NCBI GenBank assembly: GCA_027587225.1 | Contig: JAPDDQ010000004.1 | Location: 124,001 to 188,000 of the forward strand | DNA length: 64,000 nucleotides | Direction of reading: 5' to 3' | DNA from: Solirubrobacter taibaiensis | GTDB lineage: Bacteria; Actinomycetota; Thermoleophilia; Solirubrobacterales; Solirubrobacteraceae | Part shown: positions 56,781 through 63,958 of the stretch, piece after piece | Numbering within the stretch: position 1 is the first letter of the stretch | Layout: each line of letters begins with the position of its first letter | Translations under genes and position numbers: made by a program | The notes under the pieces: generated by a model | Told to the model about the DNA's origin: nothing | The model's database searches: none | The model's input: only the letters and a program-made list of their open reading frames with translations

Positions 56781-57193
56781 TCCGTGACCTCGAACCCGAC
56801 CTGCTCGTAGTCGTTGCCGACGATGGACCACAGCCGGACGTCGGGTTCGCTGTTGGCGACGCCGACGATCAGATACAGCGTGCCGGGGAACTTCGGCTGG
56901 TCGTCGCCGTACTTGGCCAGGTTCACGTCCGTCTGGGACGGGACCGGGTCCGAGCGCGTGTGCGAGTGGTAGATGGCGCCGAGATCCAGCCCCGCGTCCT
57001 CGATCGCGGTGTAGATCTTCAGCTGCTCCTTCGGGTCCATCACGTACTTCAGCGCGCTGTTGGCGGCGTTGCGCGCGCGATGGACCTCGACCACCTCGCC
57101 CTCGCGGCTGCCGATCATGCCGCAGCACTCCTTGGGCGCTTCAGCGCGCGCGTGCTCGACGATGCCGTCGAGGAGCTGTCGCGAGATCCGCAG
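56777..57193 (-). CDS. Mec+-type JAMM metallopeptidase with apparent CTG start
   Basis: About 138 aa if started at CTG 57193. The zinc motif HSHTRSDPVPSQTD (HxHx7SxxD) is intact. The first ATG in frame (57118) would remove the first helix and the ECCG segment (LRISRQLLDGIVEHARAEAP then KECCG), which are standard in this family. No ATG, GTG or TTG occurs upstream in frame. The CTG lies two bases after the tatA stop, so reinitiation is plausible. In mycobacteria Mec+ releases cysteine from the sulfur carrier CysO; a CysM-type synthase lies 1.1 kb upstream here. Confidence 0.82.
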   Translation of the reverse strand: MRISRQLLDGIVEHARAEAPKECCGMIGSREGEVVEVHRARNAANSALKYVMDPKEQLKIYTAIEDAGLDLGAIYHSHTRSDPVPSQTDVNLAKYGDDQPKFPGTLYLIVGVANSEPDVRLWSIVGNDYEQVGFEVTE

Positions 57194-57195
57194 GG

Positions 57196-57402
57196 CTACT
57201 TCGCCCGGGTGAGCGGAGCGTCGAAGTCCTCGTCGTCTTCGTGCCGGCTGCTGGTGGCGCCGGCGATCGACGTCTTGAACTCCCTCATCCCGCGGCCCAG
57301 GGCGCGGGCGGCGTCCGGCAGCTTCTTGGGACCGATCACGATCAGCGCGATGACGAGGACGATGGCGATCTCGCCAATTCCGATGTTGCCTGCGAACGGC
57401 AT
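57196..57402 (-). CDS. tatA: Sec-independent translocase subunit TatA/TatE
   Basis: 68 aa. Short periplasmic start, the transmembrane helix GIGEIAIVLVIALIVI, the GPKKLPD hinge and an amphipathic helix (ARALGRGMREFKTSIAG), then an acidic tail. Forms the Tat pore for folded proteins carrying twin-arginine signals. The two genes immediately upstream encode proteins with N-terminal RR motifs, which could be Tat substrates. No tatB or tatC is in the window. Confidence 0.93.
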   Translation of the reverse strand: MPFAGNIGIGEIAIVLVIALIVIGPKKLPDAARALGRGMREFKTSIAGATSSRHEDDEDFDAPLTRAK

Positions 57403-57406
57403 AGGC

Positions 57407-57886
57407 CTAGGTTACCTTGGCGGCGTCGCGGAAGATGAAAAGGTGCTGTGCATGTGACGCCAGGATCGTCGCGGCCGTCATCGCGATCTTCGCGTCCGGG
57501 AGCGCGAGCAGCGCGGTCTTGTAGACCTCGAGCATGCCCTCCTCGACCAGCACGGCTTCGGCGAGCACGTCGGAAGGCTTGGCCGCGGCGAGGCGCTGGG
57601 CCGCGGCGTCGATGTCGTTGGGCGTCCACGGCGCCTTCGGCGTCCCCAGGCCCACGGCGGCGAGCTCGGTGGCCAGCGCACCGGCGTGATCGTGGGCGTG
57701 CCGGCGCGCGGGGCCGAACAGCTCCGGGTGCGTGTGGAGCTGCTGCCCGTACGCGAGCGCGAGGCCCTTCTCGCGGTGCCACAGGCCGAGCAGCAGGTCA
57801 CCCTCGTCCGCGGCGGCGAGCGCCGGAGTGGCTCGGATCGTGACCGCCGTCGCGGCCCCGGCGAGCAGGAGCTGTCGCCGGTTCAC
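57407..57886 (-). CDS. Exported ferritin-like (DUF4439-type) protein
   Basis: 159 aa from GTG 57886, overlapping the upstream gene stop (GTGA). N-terminal MNRRQLLLAGAATAV is a twin-arginine signal with cleavage near ALAA. The rest is a four-helix-like chain with acidic and His residues (LLLGLWHREKGLALAY, AEAVLVEEGMLEVYKTALL, ILASHAQHLFIF) like DUF4439 ferritin-like proteins. Metal binding is inferred. It sits directly before tatA. Confidence 0.75.
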   Translation of the reverse strand: MNRRQLLLAGAATAVTIRATPALAAADEGDLLLGLWHREKGLALAYGQQLHTHPELFGPARRHAHDHAGALATELAAVGLGTPKAPWTPNDIDAAAQRLAAAKPSDVLAEAVLVEEGMLEVYKTALLALPDAKIAMTAATILASHAQHLFIFRDAAKVT

Positions 57887-58317
57887 GGGCGGTTCCTCTG
57901 GCCGGGGAAGGCGTCGACGATCGGCGGCTCGTCCATCAGCAGGCGCAGCGCGGAGACGGCCTCGGCGGTGCCGGCGATCAGGTCGGCGAGCGTCGCGCGC
58001 GACTCGCGGTCCGCGAGCTGGCCGACCGCGGCGACATGGGTCTGGAGGGCGACGCGCTCGGCGTTCAGCGCGGCCTCGAGACCCGGCGTCGCCGTGGCGG
58101 TCTCCCCCGCCGCGCCGGCGAGTGCCTCCAGCCGGTCCACGCGCGCCGACGCCTTGGCGCGGGACGAGATGCCAGGCGGGTAGGCCGCGAGTGCGCGCTG
58201 AGACGCGCGCAGCTGCTCGCCCCACACCTGGGTCGCGTTGACTTCCTGCTCTTCGGGCGGCCCACACCCGACCAGCAGGAGTGCGCCGGCGCCGAGCAGC
58301 GCTCGGCGACTTACCAC
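57883..58317 (-). CDS. Twin-arginine lipoprotein, ferritin-like
   Basis: 144 aa from GTG 58317, overlapping the cysM stop. N-terminal MVSRRALLGAGALLLVGCG combines an RR motif with a lipobox (LVGC), indicating export and lipidation. The remainder is helical (RASQRALAAYP, RVDRLEALAGAAGETATATP) and resembles the helix pattern of its neighbour, so the two may form a pair. No specific function known. Confidence 0.7.
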   Translation of the reverse strand: MVSRRALLGAGALLLVGCGPPEEQEVNATQVWGEQLRASQRALAAYPPGISSRAKASARVDRLEALAGAAGETATATPGLEAALNAERVALQTHVAAVGQLADRESRATLADLIAGTAEAVSALRLLMDEPPIVDAFPGQRNRP

Positions 58318-59282
58318 CAGACCGTCGAGTCCAGGTTCTCGAGCTCGTCGACGGGCGTCGTGTAGAGGCCCGAGGACAGGTACTTCGAGCCGTCGTCGCA
58401 GACGATGAAGACGATGTTGCCCTCGTCCATCTCCTTGGCGATGCGGACCGCGATCGACGCGATCGCGCCGGTGGAGACGCCCGCGAAGATGCCTTCCTCG
58501 TCGAGCAGTTTCCGCGTCCAGATGATCGCGTCGCGGTTGGTGACGAAGATCTTCCGGTCCAGCAGGCTGAGGTCGATGATCGGCGGGATGAAGCCGTCGT
58601 CGAGCGAACGCAGGCCCTGCACGGGCTCACCCTGCATCGGCTCGGCCGCGACGATCTTGACCGCGTCGCCGAGCTCTTCGCGCAGCCGGCGCCCGACGCC
58701 CATCAGCGTCCCGCCGGTGCCGAGGCCGGCCACGAACGCGGCCACGTCGTTGTCGAGCTCCTCGAGGATCTCGACGCCGGTGCCGTTGTAGTGCGCGCGC
58801 GGGTTCGCCTCGTTGCCGTACTGGTAGGGCATGTAGTACGAGGAGTCCTCAGACGCCATCTTCAGCGCCAGCTCCACCGCGCCGTTGGAGCCCAGGTGGC
58901 CCGGCGAGTAGACGATCTCCGCCCCGTACATCCGCAGCAGCTGCGTGCGCTCGGGCGTGACGTTGTCGGGCATCACGACCTTGAGCTTGTAGCCCTTGCG
59001 CGAGCAGATCATGGCCAGCGAGATACCGGTGTTGCCCGAGGTCGGCTCGAGGATCGTCTGACCGGGGCGGATGGCACCCTTCTCCTCGGCGTCTTCGATC
59101 AGCGAACGCGCGACCCGATCCTTGACCGAGCCCGTCGGGTTGAGGGACTCCATCTTCGCCCACAGGCGGACGCCCGGCTTGGGCGAGAGTCGCTTCAGCT
59201 CGACGAGCGGCGTGTTGCCGATCGCCTGCACAATGTCGCCGTAACGACCCCCGCAGGGACGGTTGCGCAGTTCCTGGGCCAT
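58311..59282 (-). CDS. cysM: Cysteine synthase, CysM type
   Basis: 323 aa from ATG 59282, the same length as the mycobacterial CysO-dependent CysM. PLP lysine is in NPTGSVKDR, the substrate loop is TSGNTGISLA, the phosphate loop is GLGTGGTLMGVG, and GVSTGA follows. It condenses an activated serine with a sulfur donor; mycobacterial CysM uses O-phosphoserine and CysO thiocarboxylate. The Mec+-like peptidase downstream supports that type, but no CysO-like MoaD/ThiS gene was found in the window. First gene of the cysM-lipoprotein-ferritin-like-tatA-mec run. Confidence 0.92.
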   Translation of the reverse strand: MAQELRNRPCGGRYGDIVQAIGNTPLVELKRLSPKPGVRLWAKMESLNPTGSVKDRVARSLIEDAEEKGAIRPGQTILEPTSGNTGISLAMICSRKGYKLKVVMPDNVTPERTQLLRMYGAEIVYSPGHLGSNGAVELALKMASEDSSYYMPYQYGNEANPRAHYNGTGVEILEELDNDVAAFVAGLGTGGTLMGVGRRLREELGDAVKIVAAEPMQGEPVQGLRSLDDGFIPPIIDLSLLDRKIFVTNRDAIIWTRKLLDEEGIFAGVSTGAIASIAVRIAKEMDEGNIVFIVCDDGSKYLSSGLYTTPVDELENLDSTVWW

Positions 59283-59298
59283 GACTTCAGGAAGTGTA

Positions 59299-59979
59299 GT
59301 GCCAATCACCGATCCGCTCATCGCCCTCCGCACCTCACTTGCGGAGCAACTCGCCGCCTTGCGGGAGGTGCCCGTGTCCGAGCTCCCGCCCGCGCTGCTG
59401 GACATCACCGTGCGCCGCGTGGGCCAGGCGTACTTCGTCTGCCCCTCCAGCTGGGAGCAGCTGCGCCATGAGGAGGGCGGCGCCGGGCGTCCGGTTCCGT
59501 ACTGGGCGCGGCCGTGGCCGTCAGGCGTCGGACTGGCAGGCGCGCTGTACGACGACCCGCCGCCGGCCGGGACGAAGGTGCTCGAGCTCGGCTGCGGGCT
59601 GGCGCTTCCGAGCGTGATGGCCGCGCGGGCGGGCGCCTCCGTGTTGGCCACGGACGGAGCGACCGACGCCGTGGCGTTCGCGGCGCACGTGCTGGCTCTG
59701 AACGACGTGCTCGGCGAGGTGGCCGTGGTGGACTGGTCAACCCACGGAGACATGCTCGTGGCGCGCGGTCCGTTCGACCTCGTGCTGGCCGCCGACGTGC
59801 TCTACACCCGCGCCAACGCCGAGGCGGCGAAAAGGCTGTTCCCGCGCCTGGTTGCGCCAGGCGGGCGGCTCATCATCGCTGACCCGAATCGCGCCGGGGC
59901 GCTGCACTTCCTGCAGGATTTCGAGCACACCACAGAGCCCGGCAAGGACGTCTCGATCCACACCCTCCGGTTTGGCTGA
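59299..59979 (+). CDS. SAM-dependent methyltransferase, Methyltransf_16-like
   Basis: 226 aa from GTG 59299, chosen because AGGAAG lies just upstream; ATG 59281 is possible but overlaps the divergent cysM start. Seven-beta-strand fold: VLELGCGLALPSVMAARAG (motif I), VLATDGATDAV, DLVLAADVLYTRAN (motif IV, the D-x-x-Y pattern of the METTL21/nicotinamide-N-methyltransferase-like group) and PGGRLIIADPNR. Likely a protein-lysine or small-molecule methyltransferase. Confidence 0.85.
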   Translation: MPITDPLIALRTSLAEQLAALREVPVSELPPALLDITVRRVGQAYFVCPSSWEQLRHEEGGAGRPVPYWARPWPSGVGLAGALYDDPPPAGTKVLELGCGLALPSVMAARAGASVLATDGATDAVAFAAHVLALNDVLGEVAVVDWSTHGDMLVARGPFDLVLAADVLYTRANAEAAKRLFPRLVAPGGRLIIADPNRAGALHFLQDFEHTTEPGKDVSIHTLRFG

Positions 59980-60002
59980 AGGGGCGCTGGGCAACCATTA
60001 GT

Positions 60003-60039
60003 AGTGGCGGGGGCCTCCGGCGCGAACAGCGCCGCCACT
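60003..60039 (+). terminator. Hairpin after the methyltransferase gene
   Basis: AGTGGCGG (60003-60010) pairs with CCGCCACT (60032-60039), with an alternative inner GGCGC/GCGCC pair. It begins 23 bp after the stop codon; no T-tract. Confidence 0.45.
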
Positions 60040-60079
60040 TCACTTTCCCGAAAACGGGGCCGCCTGCACTTCAATCCTC

Positions 60080-60724
60080 GTGCGAGCATTTACGTCCAGA
60101 TCAGGGCGGTCTCGTCGTGCGCCCGTGTTGGTGCTCGTCGGCGTGGCCGCGATCCTCACCTTCCTCCTCGCCCCGCGTGTGTTCCCCGCGGTGGCGGGCA
60201 CCGGCGACGCTCGCTGGCCGCAAGGCGTCGTGAACGTCTACGACGCGAGCGGCATGACCGACACCATGATCACCGCCGCCCAGCGCTGGACCGACTCGGG
60301 CGCCAACGTCACCATCCGCATCGTCCGCTCCGACGAGAACGCCGACGTGATCGTCCGCACCGACGACAAGCGCCTGCGCGAGCTGTGCGGCGGTGACTGC
60401 CTCGGCTACAGCACCTCGATCGGCCGCCCCAGCGACGGCACAGGCGAGATCATCATGCGCGAGAACCTCGGCGGCGACCCGCGTCCGTTGTCGGTCTGGG
60501 TGGCCGCCCACGAGCTCGGCCACGTGCTCGGCCTGCACCACCGCGACGGCCATGACTGCTCGGTGATGTCGCCGCGCGCGTTCGACACGCGCTGCGCGCC
60601 GTCACTGGCCGCGACCCGGCCGACGCTGTCGGAGTTGGCCTGCGTGCCCGCGCCCGCCGACGTGGACGTCGCCGCAGGGCTGTACGGCGGCGCCGCGGCG
60701 ACGCGCGACCCGCGCTGTCGATAG
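60080..60724 (+). CDS. Secreted matrixin-like zinc metalloprotease
   Basis: 214 aa from GTG 60080. N-terminal basic stretch and hydrophobic helix (PVLVLVGVAAILTFLLAPRV) act as signal or anchor. The catalytic motif HELGHVLGLHH (HExxHxxGxxH) is followed, after six residues, by SVMSP, the Met-turn of metzincins. Four or more cysteines in the mature part may form disulfides, fitting an extracellular location. Closest in layout to small bacterial matrixins (M10A-like). No propeptide cysteine switch was recognised. Confidence 0.9.
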   Translation: MRAFTSRSGRSRRAPVLVLVGVAAILTFLLAPRVFPAVAGTGDARWPQGVVNVYDASGMTDTMITAAQRWTDSGANVTIRIVRSDENADVIVRTDDKRLRELCGGDCLGYSTSIGRPSDGTGEIIMRENLGGDPRPLSVWVAAHELGHVLGLHHRDGHDCSVMSPRAFDTRCAPSLAATRPTLSELACVPAPADVDVAAGLYGGAAATRDPRCR

Positions 60725-60750
60725 CGCCGACCGCGGGAACGTCAACGGCG

Positions 60751-60853
60751 AGCACACCCTCGGGCGCCGCGTCAAGAATCCCGTGCCCGCAGCGACGGGG
60801 GTAGGACACGCGGTCGTCACGGGTTTCTTGACCCGTCGGGCGCGGGTGTGCTT
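60751..60853. repeat. Long imperfect inverted repeat after the metalloprotease gene
   Basis: GTCAAGAATCCCGTG (60771-60785) and CACGGGTTTCTTGAC (60818-60832) are complementary with one mismatch. Pairing continues outward imperfectly to GCACACCC (about 60752) against GGGTGTGC (about 60853), giving a potential ~40-bp stem. The 339-bp gene-free stretch 60725-61063 also holds a second hairpin. Possible processing or termination structure, or a dispersed repeat. Confidence 0.6.
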
Positions 60854-60882
60854 TGGGCGGGTGAGGCGGGTGCCCCGCACTG

Positions 60883-60904
60883 CGTGAACGCCCAGGCGTT
60901 CACG
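60883..60904. other. Perfect 10-bp hairpin in the 339-bp intergenic region
   Basis: CGTGAACGCC (60883-60892) and GGCGTTCACG (60895-60904) are perfect complements with a two-base centre. As DNA it is a near-perfect palindrome and could be an operator for the aminotransferase gene 160 bp downstream. No T-tract follows. Confidence 0.45.
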
Positions 60905-61063
60905 TCCTCCCACAGCGAGGGACGGTCCACGCCACGCGAGTGGTCGATTCGCATCGCATAGCGACGTCAACTGACCAATGACCCGGCGCGGAGCTACCCG
61001 AGCCCAGCCGACCAACCGCTCCATCGCGAGCGGAACGCCACGCGGCCCTATAAGTTCCCGCGC

Positions 61064-62185
61064 GTGATCGCTTCGCGCCTGGCCAACTTCGGCACCACGA
61101 TCTTCACCGAGATGTCCGCGCTGGCCGAGAAGACCGGCGCGATCAACCTCGGGCAGGGATTCCCGGACGAGGACGGGCCACAGGCGGTGCTCGAGGCGGC
61201 GCAGGCGGCGATCCGCACCGGGCGCAACCAGTACGCGCCGCTCCCCGGCGTTCCCGCGCTGAGACACGCGATCGCCGAGCATCAGCAGCGCTTCTACGGG
61301 ATCGAGCTCGACCCGGCGAGCGAGGTGCAGGTGACGATGGGCGCGACGGAGGCGATCGCGGCCGCCATTCTCGGGCTGTGCGAGCCGGGCGAGGACGTGC
61401 TCGCGTTCGATCCGTACTACGACTCGTATCCCGCCGCCGCGGCGATGGCCGGCGCGCGGTTCGTGCCGATCCCGCTGCAGCCGCCGGAGTTCACGTTCGA
61501 GGACTTCGTGGTGCCGCCGAAGGCGCGCGTGATCATCGTCAACTCGCCGCACAACCCGACCGGGCGCGTGTTCAGCCGCGAGGAGCTGCAGCGGATCGCG
61601 GACCTCGTGATCGAGCATGACCTGATCGCGATCACGGATGAGGTCTACGAGCACCTGGTGTTCGACGGGCTCGAGCACATCCCGCTCTCGACGCTGCCTG
61701 GCATGGCGGAGCGCACGCTCTCGATCTCCTCGATCGGCAAGACGTTCAGCGTCACGGGCTGGAAGGTCGGCTGGGCGACGGGGCCGCAACCGCTGGTCGC
61801 CGCGGTCCGGGCGGCGAAGCAGTTCCTGACGTTCGCGGGCGCGACGCCGTTCCAGCACGCCTCGGCGGCCGCGCTGCGGCTCGACACCGCCTGGTACGAG
61901 GCGTTCTCCGCCAAGCTGCAGGCCAAGCGCGACCACCTGTGCGACGCGTTCAGCCACTTCACCGTGGCCCGCCCGCAGGGCACGTACTTCGCGAACGTGG
62001 ACGTGGGCACGAACGCGGTCGAGTTCGCGCGCGAGCTGCCGTACAAGGCGGGCGTCGTCGCGATCCCGACGTCGGTGTTCAGCGCGGACCCGCAACGCCT
62101 CGCTCCGTACCTGCGCTTCGCGTTCTGCAAGCGGCTGCCCGTCATCGACGAGGCCGCCCGCCGCCTTCACGCTCTCGAGTCGTAG
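61064..62185 (+). CDS. Class I/II PLP aminotransferase (methionine/kynurenine/succinyl-DAP type)
   Basis: 373 aa, GTG start. NLGQGFPDEDGP, YAPLPGVPALRHAIAEH, VNSPHNPTGRVFSREEL, DEVYEHLVF and the PLP lysine in SSIGKTFSVTGWKVGW define the aspartate aminotransferase superfamily subgroup that includes kynurenine/methionine aminotransferases and actinobacterial DapC. Substrate cannot be fixed. The 3' end overlaps the convergent MFS gene by 19 bp. Confidence 0.93.
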   Translation: MIASRLANFGTTIFTEMSALAEKTGAINLGQGFPDEDGPQAVLEAAQAAIRTGRNQYAPLPGVPALRHAIAEHQQRFYGIELDPASEVQVTMGATEAIAAAILGLCEPGEDVLAFDPYYDSYPAAAAMAGARFVPIPLQPPEFTFEDFVVPPKARVIIVNSPHNPTGRVFSREELQRIADLVIEHDLIAITDEVYEHLVFDGLEHIPLSTLPGMAERTLSISSIGKTFSVTGWKVGWATGPQPLVAAVRAAKQFLTFAGATPFQHASAAALRLDTAWYEAFSAKLQAKRDHLCDAFSHFTVARPQGTYFANVDVGTNAVEFARELPYKAGVVAIPTSVFSADPQRLAPYLRFAFCKRLPVIDEAARRLHALES

Positions 62186-63378
62186 TTCCAGAACTTCGGC
62201 AGCGCCGCCGCGAGCGCCGCGCAGGCCGCGACGACCATCACGCCGCCGATCACGATCGACGGCCCGAGCCCGAACAGCGACGCCCCGAAGCCGGCGCGCG
62301 CGTTGCCGAGCAGCGGCCCGGACGACCACGAGATCATCTCCAGCCCGGCGAGGCGGCCACGCAGGCGGTCCGGGATCGTCTCGTTCCACAGCGCGCCGCG
62401 GAAGATGCCGCTGATGGCGTCCGCGGCGCCCGCGAACGCCAGCGCCACGACCGCAAGCCACAAGGAGTCCGCGAACCCGAACAGCGCGATGAACGCGCCC
62501 CAGCCGGCGGCCGCGAACACGATCGCGCGCCCGTTGTGGTGCACGCGCACGCTCCACCCGCTCGTGAGCATGGCGACGATCGCGCCCACCGCGGGCGCGG
62601 CCCACAGCAGCCCGACCACCTCGGCCCCGCCGTACTGCTCCGCCACGGCCGGGAACAGCGCGAACGGCATCGCGAAGAACATCGCGCTCATGTCGATCGC
62701 GTAGGACCCGAGGATCTCCTGGCGCGACCACGCGTACTTGACGCCCTCGACCACGCCGCGCAGGCTCGGCGGGTCCGCGTCCGACGGCGGCGGGGGCGTG
62801 CGCATGAGCGCGAACGCGGTCAAGGAGCCGAAGAACGTCACGACGTCGATCGCGTACGCGGACTTCACGCCACCGGCGGCGATGACCAAGCCCGCCAGCG
62901 CCGGCCCGACGATCCCGGAGACGCTCATCAAGGACCACGAGATCGCGGTCGCCGCCTTGAGCTCCTCACGCTCCACGAGCCGCGGCAGCAGCGCGTCCAA
63001 AGGTGGCCGCAGCACGGCGCTGGCCGCGGCGAACAGCGTCGCCGCCACGTACAGCAACCACAGCTGCGGCGAGGGGACGAGCGCGTTGATGAGCAGCGCC
63101 GCGGACACGAACCCCGACGCGAGCTCCGCCCCGAAGATCAGCTTGCGCCGGTCGAAGGAGTCCGCGAGGGCGCCGCCGATCAACGCCAGCGCCACGATCG
63201 GGATGAACTGCGCGACGCCCAGCAGGCCGACGGCGACCGTCGAATCCGTGAGGTCGTACACCTGGATCGTGAGGGCGACCTGGGTGAACGCGGTCCCGAT
63301 CGAGGACACCGTCGAGCCGCCGACGAGCAGCCGCAGATCGCGCCGCCGGCGCAGCAGACCGAGGTCGGGGAGGATCAC
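62167..63378 (-). CDS. MFS transporter
   Basis: 403 aa from GTG 63378, overlapping the TetR stop (GTGA). About 12 hydrophobic segments; the loop 2-3 motif is GGALADSFDRRKLIF, typical of the MFS. Similar proteins in the enterobactin-exporter (EntS)-like/DHA3 group export siderophores or drugs. Being co-transcribed with a TetR regulator suggests an inducible exporter. Substrate unknown. Confidence 0.92.
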   Translation of the reverse strand: MILPDLGLLRRRRDLRLLVGGSTVSSIGTAFTQVALTIQVYDLTDSTVAVGLLGVAQFIPIVALALIGGALADSFDRRKLIFGAELASGFVSAALLINALVPSPQLWLLYVAATLFAAASAVLRPPLDALLPRLVEREELKAATAISWSLMSVSGIVGPALAGLVIAAGGVKSAYAIDVVTFFGSLTAFALMRTPPPPSDADPPSLRGVVEGVKYAWSRQEILGSYAIDMSAMFFAMPFALFPAVAEQYGGAEVVGLLWAAPAVGAIVAMLTSGWSVRVHHNGRAIVFAAAGWGAFIALFGFADSLWLAVVALAFAGAADAISGIFRGALWNETIPDRLRGRLAGLEMISWSSGPLLGNARAGFGASLFGLGPSIVIGGVMVVAACAALAAALPKFWNYDSRA

Positions 63379-63908
63379 CGCGCGAGCTTGTCCAGCGTGA
63401 AGCCGGTGAGCGCGAGGATGCGCTCGACGTCGTAGCCCTCGAGCACCAGGCGCGCGGCCTCGTCGGCGTAGGCGCGCAGCATGTGCGCGGTGAGCTCCGG
63501 GTCAGGCAGGCCGGTGCCCGGGCCGAGCGCGGCCGCCAGCCGCTCCACCACCGCGGCGCGGCCGGCCGCGATCCGCTCACCCAGCAGCCGCGGCGCGCCC
63601 TCCTGCGGCATCAGCACGAGCCGCCACGTGCCGGGATCCGACCGCACGGCGTGCAGGTACGCCGTGAGCGCTTCGAGCAGGTCGTCGTAGGTCTCCGGGA
63701 GCTGGCCGAGCGCCCGCAGCGCCTCGCGGTCCACGAGCGCCTCCAGCAGCCCGGCGAGATCGTCGAAGTGCCCGTAGACGATCGGGCGCGTGATGCCCGC
63801 CTCGCGCGCGACAGCCTCGATCGACACGGCGTGGAAGCCCTGGGCGAGCACGATCGCCTTGGTGGCGTCCAGCAGCTGCTCGCGCCGTTGCTCTGCGGTC
63901 ATCCTCAT
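63375..63908 (-). CDS. TetR-family transcriptional regulator
   Basis: 177 aa from ATG 63908 (second ATG at 63902). The N-terminal HTH is complete: RREQLLDATKAIVLAQGFHA, SIEAVAREAGITRPIVYGHF. The C-terminal ligand domain is helical and not family-assignable. It probably represses itself, the MFS gene behind it and the divergent flavoprotein gene through the paired sites at 63924-63952. Confidence 0.94.
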   Translation of the reverse strand: MRMTAEQRREQLLDATKAIVLAQGFHAVSIEAVAREAGITRPIVYGHFDDLAGLLEALVDREALRALGQLPETYDDLLEALTAYLHAVRSDPGTWRLVLMPQEGAPRLLGERIAAGRAAVVERLAAALGPGTGLPDPELTAHMLRAYADEAARLVLEGYDVERILALTGFTLDKLAR

Positions 63909-63923
63909 GTGACCAATGTCAGG

Positions 63924-63952
63924 TTACAGCGGCGTAAGTTACGGCAATGTAA
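63924..63952. promoter_or_regulatory. Paired TetR-type operator: two TTAC-N6-GTAA sites
   Basis: TTAC-N6-GTAA occurs at 63924-63937 and again at 63939-63952, a 15-bp period. The outer half-sites also form GGTTACA/TGTAACC. It fills the 50-bp divergent gap between the TetR gene and the flavoprotein gene, as expected for a site controlling both. Confidence 0.75.
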
Positions 63953-63958
63953 CCAGGT

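Noticed and set aside
60602..62938. 778-codon minus-strand frame across the aminotransferase and part of the metalloprotease
   Set aside because: Overlaps three well-supported genes and has mirror-image Arg-rich composition.
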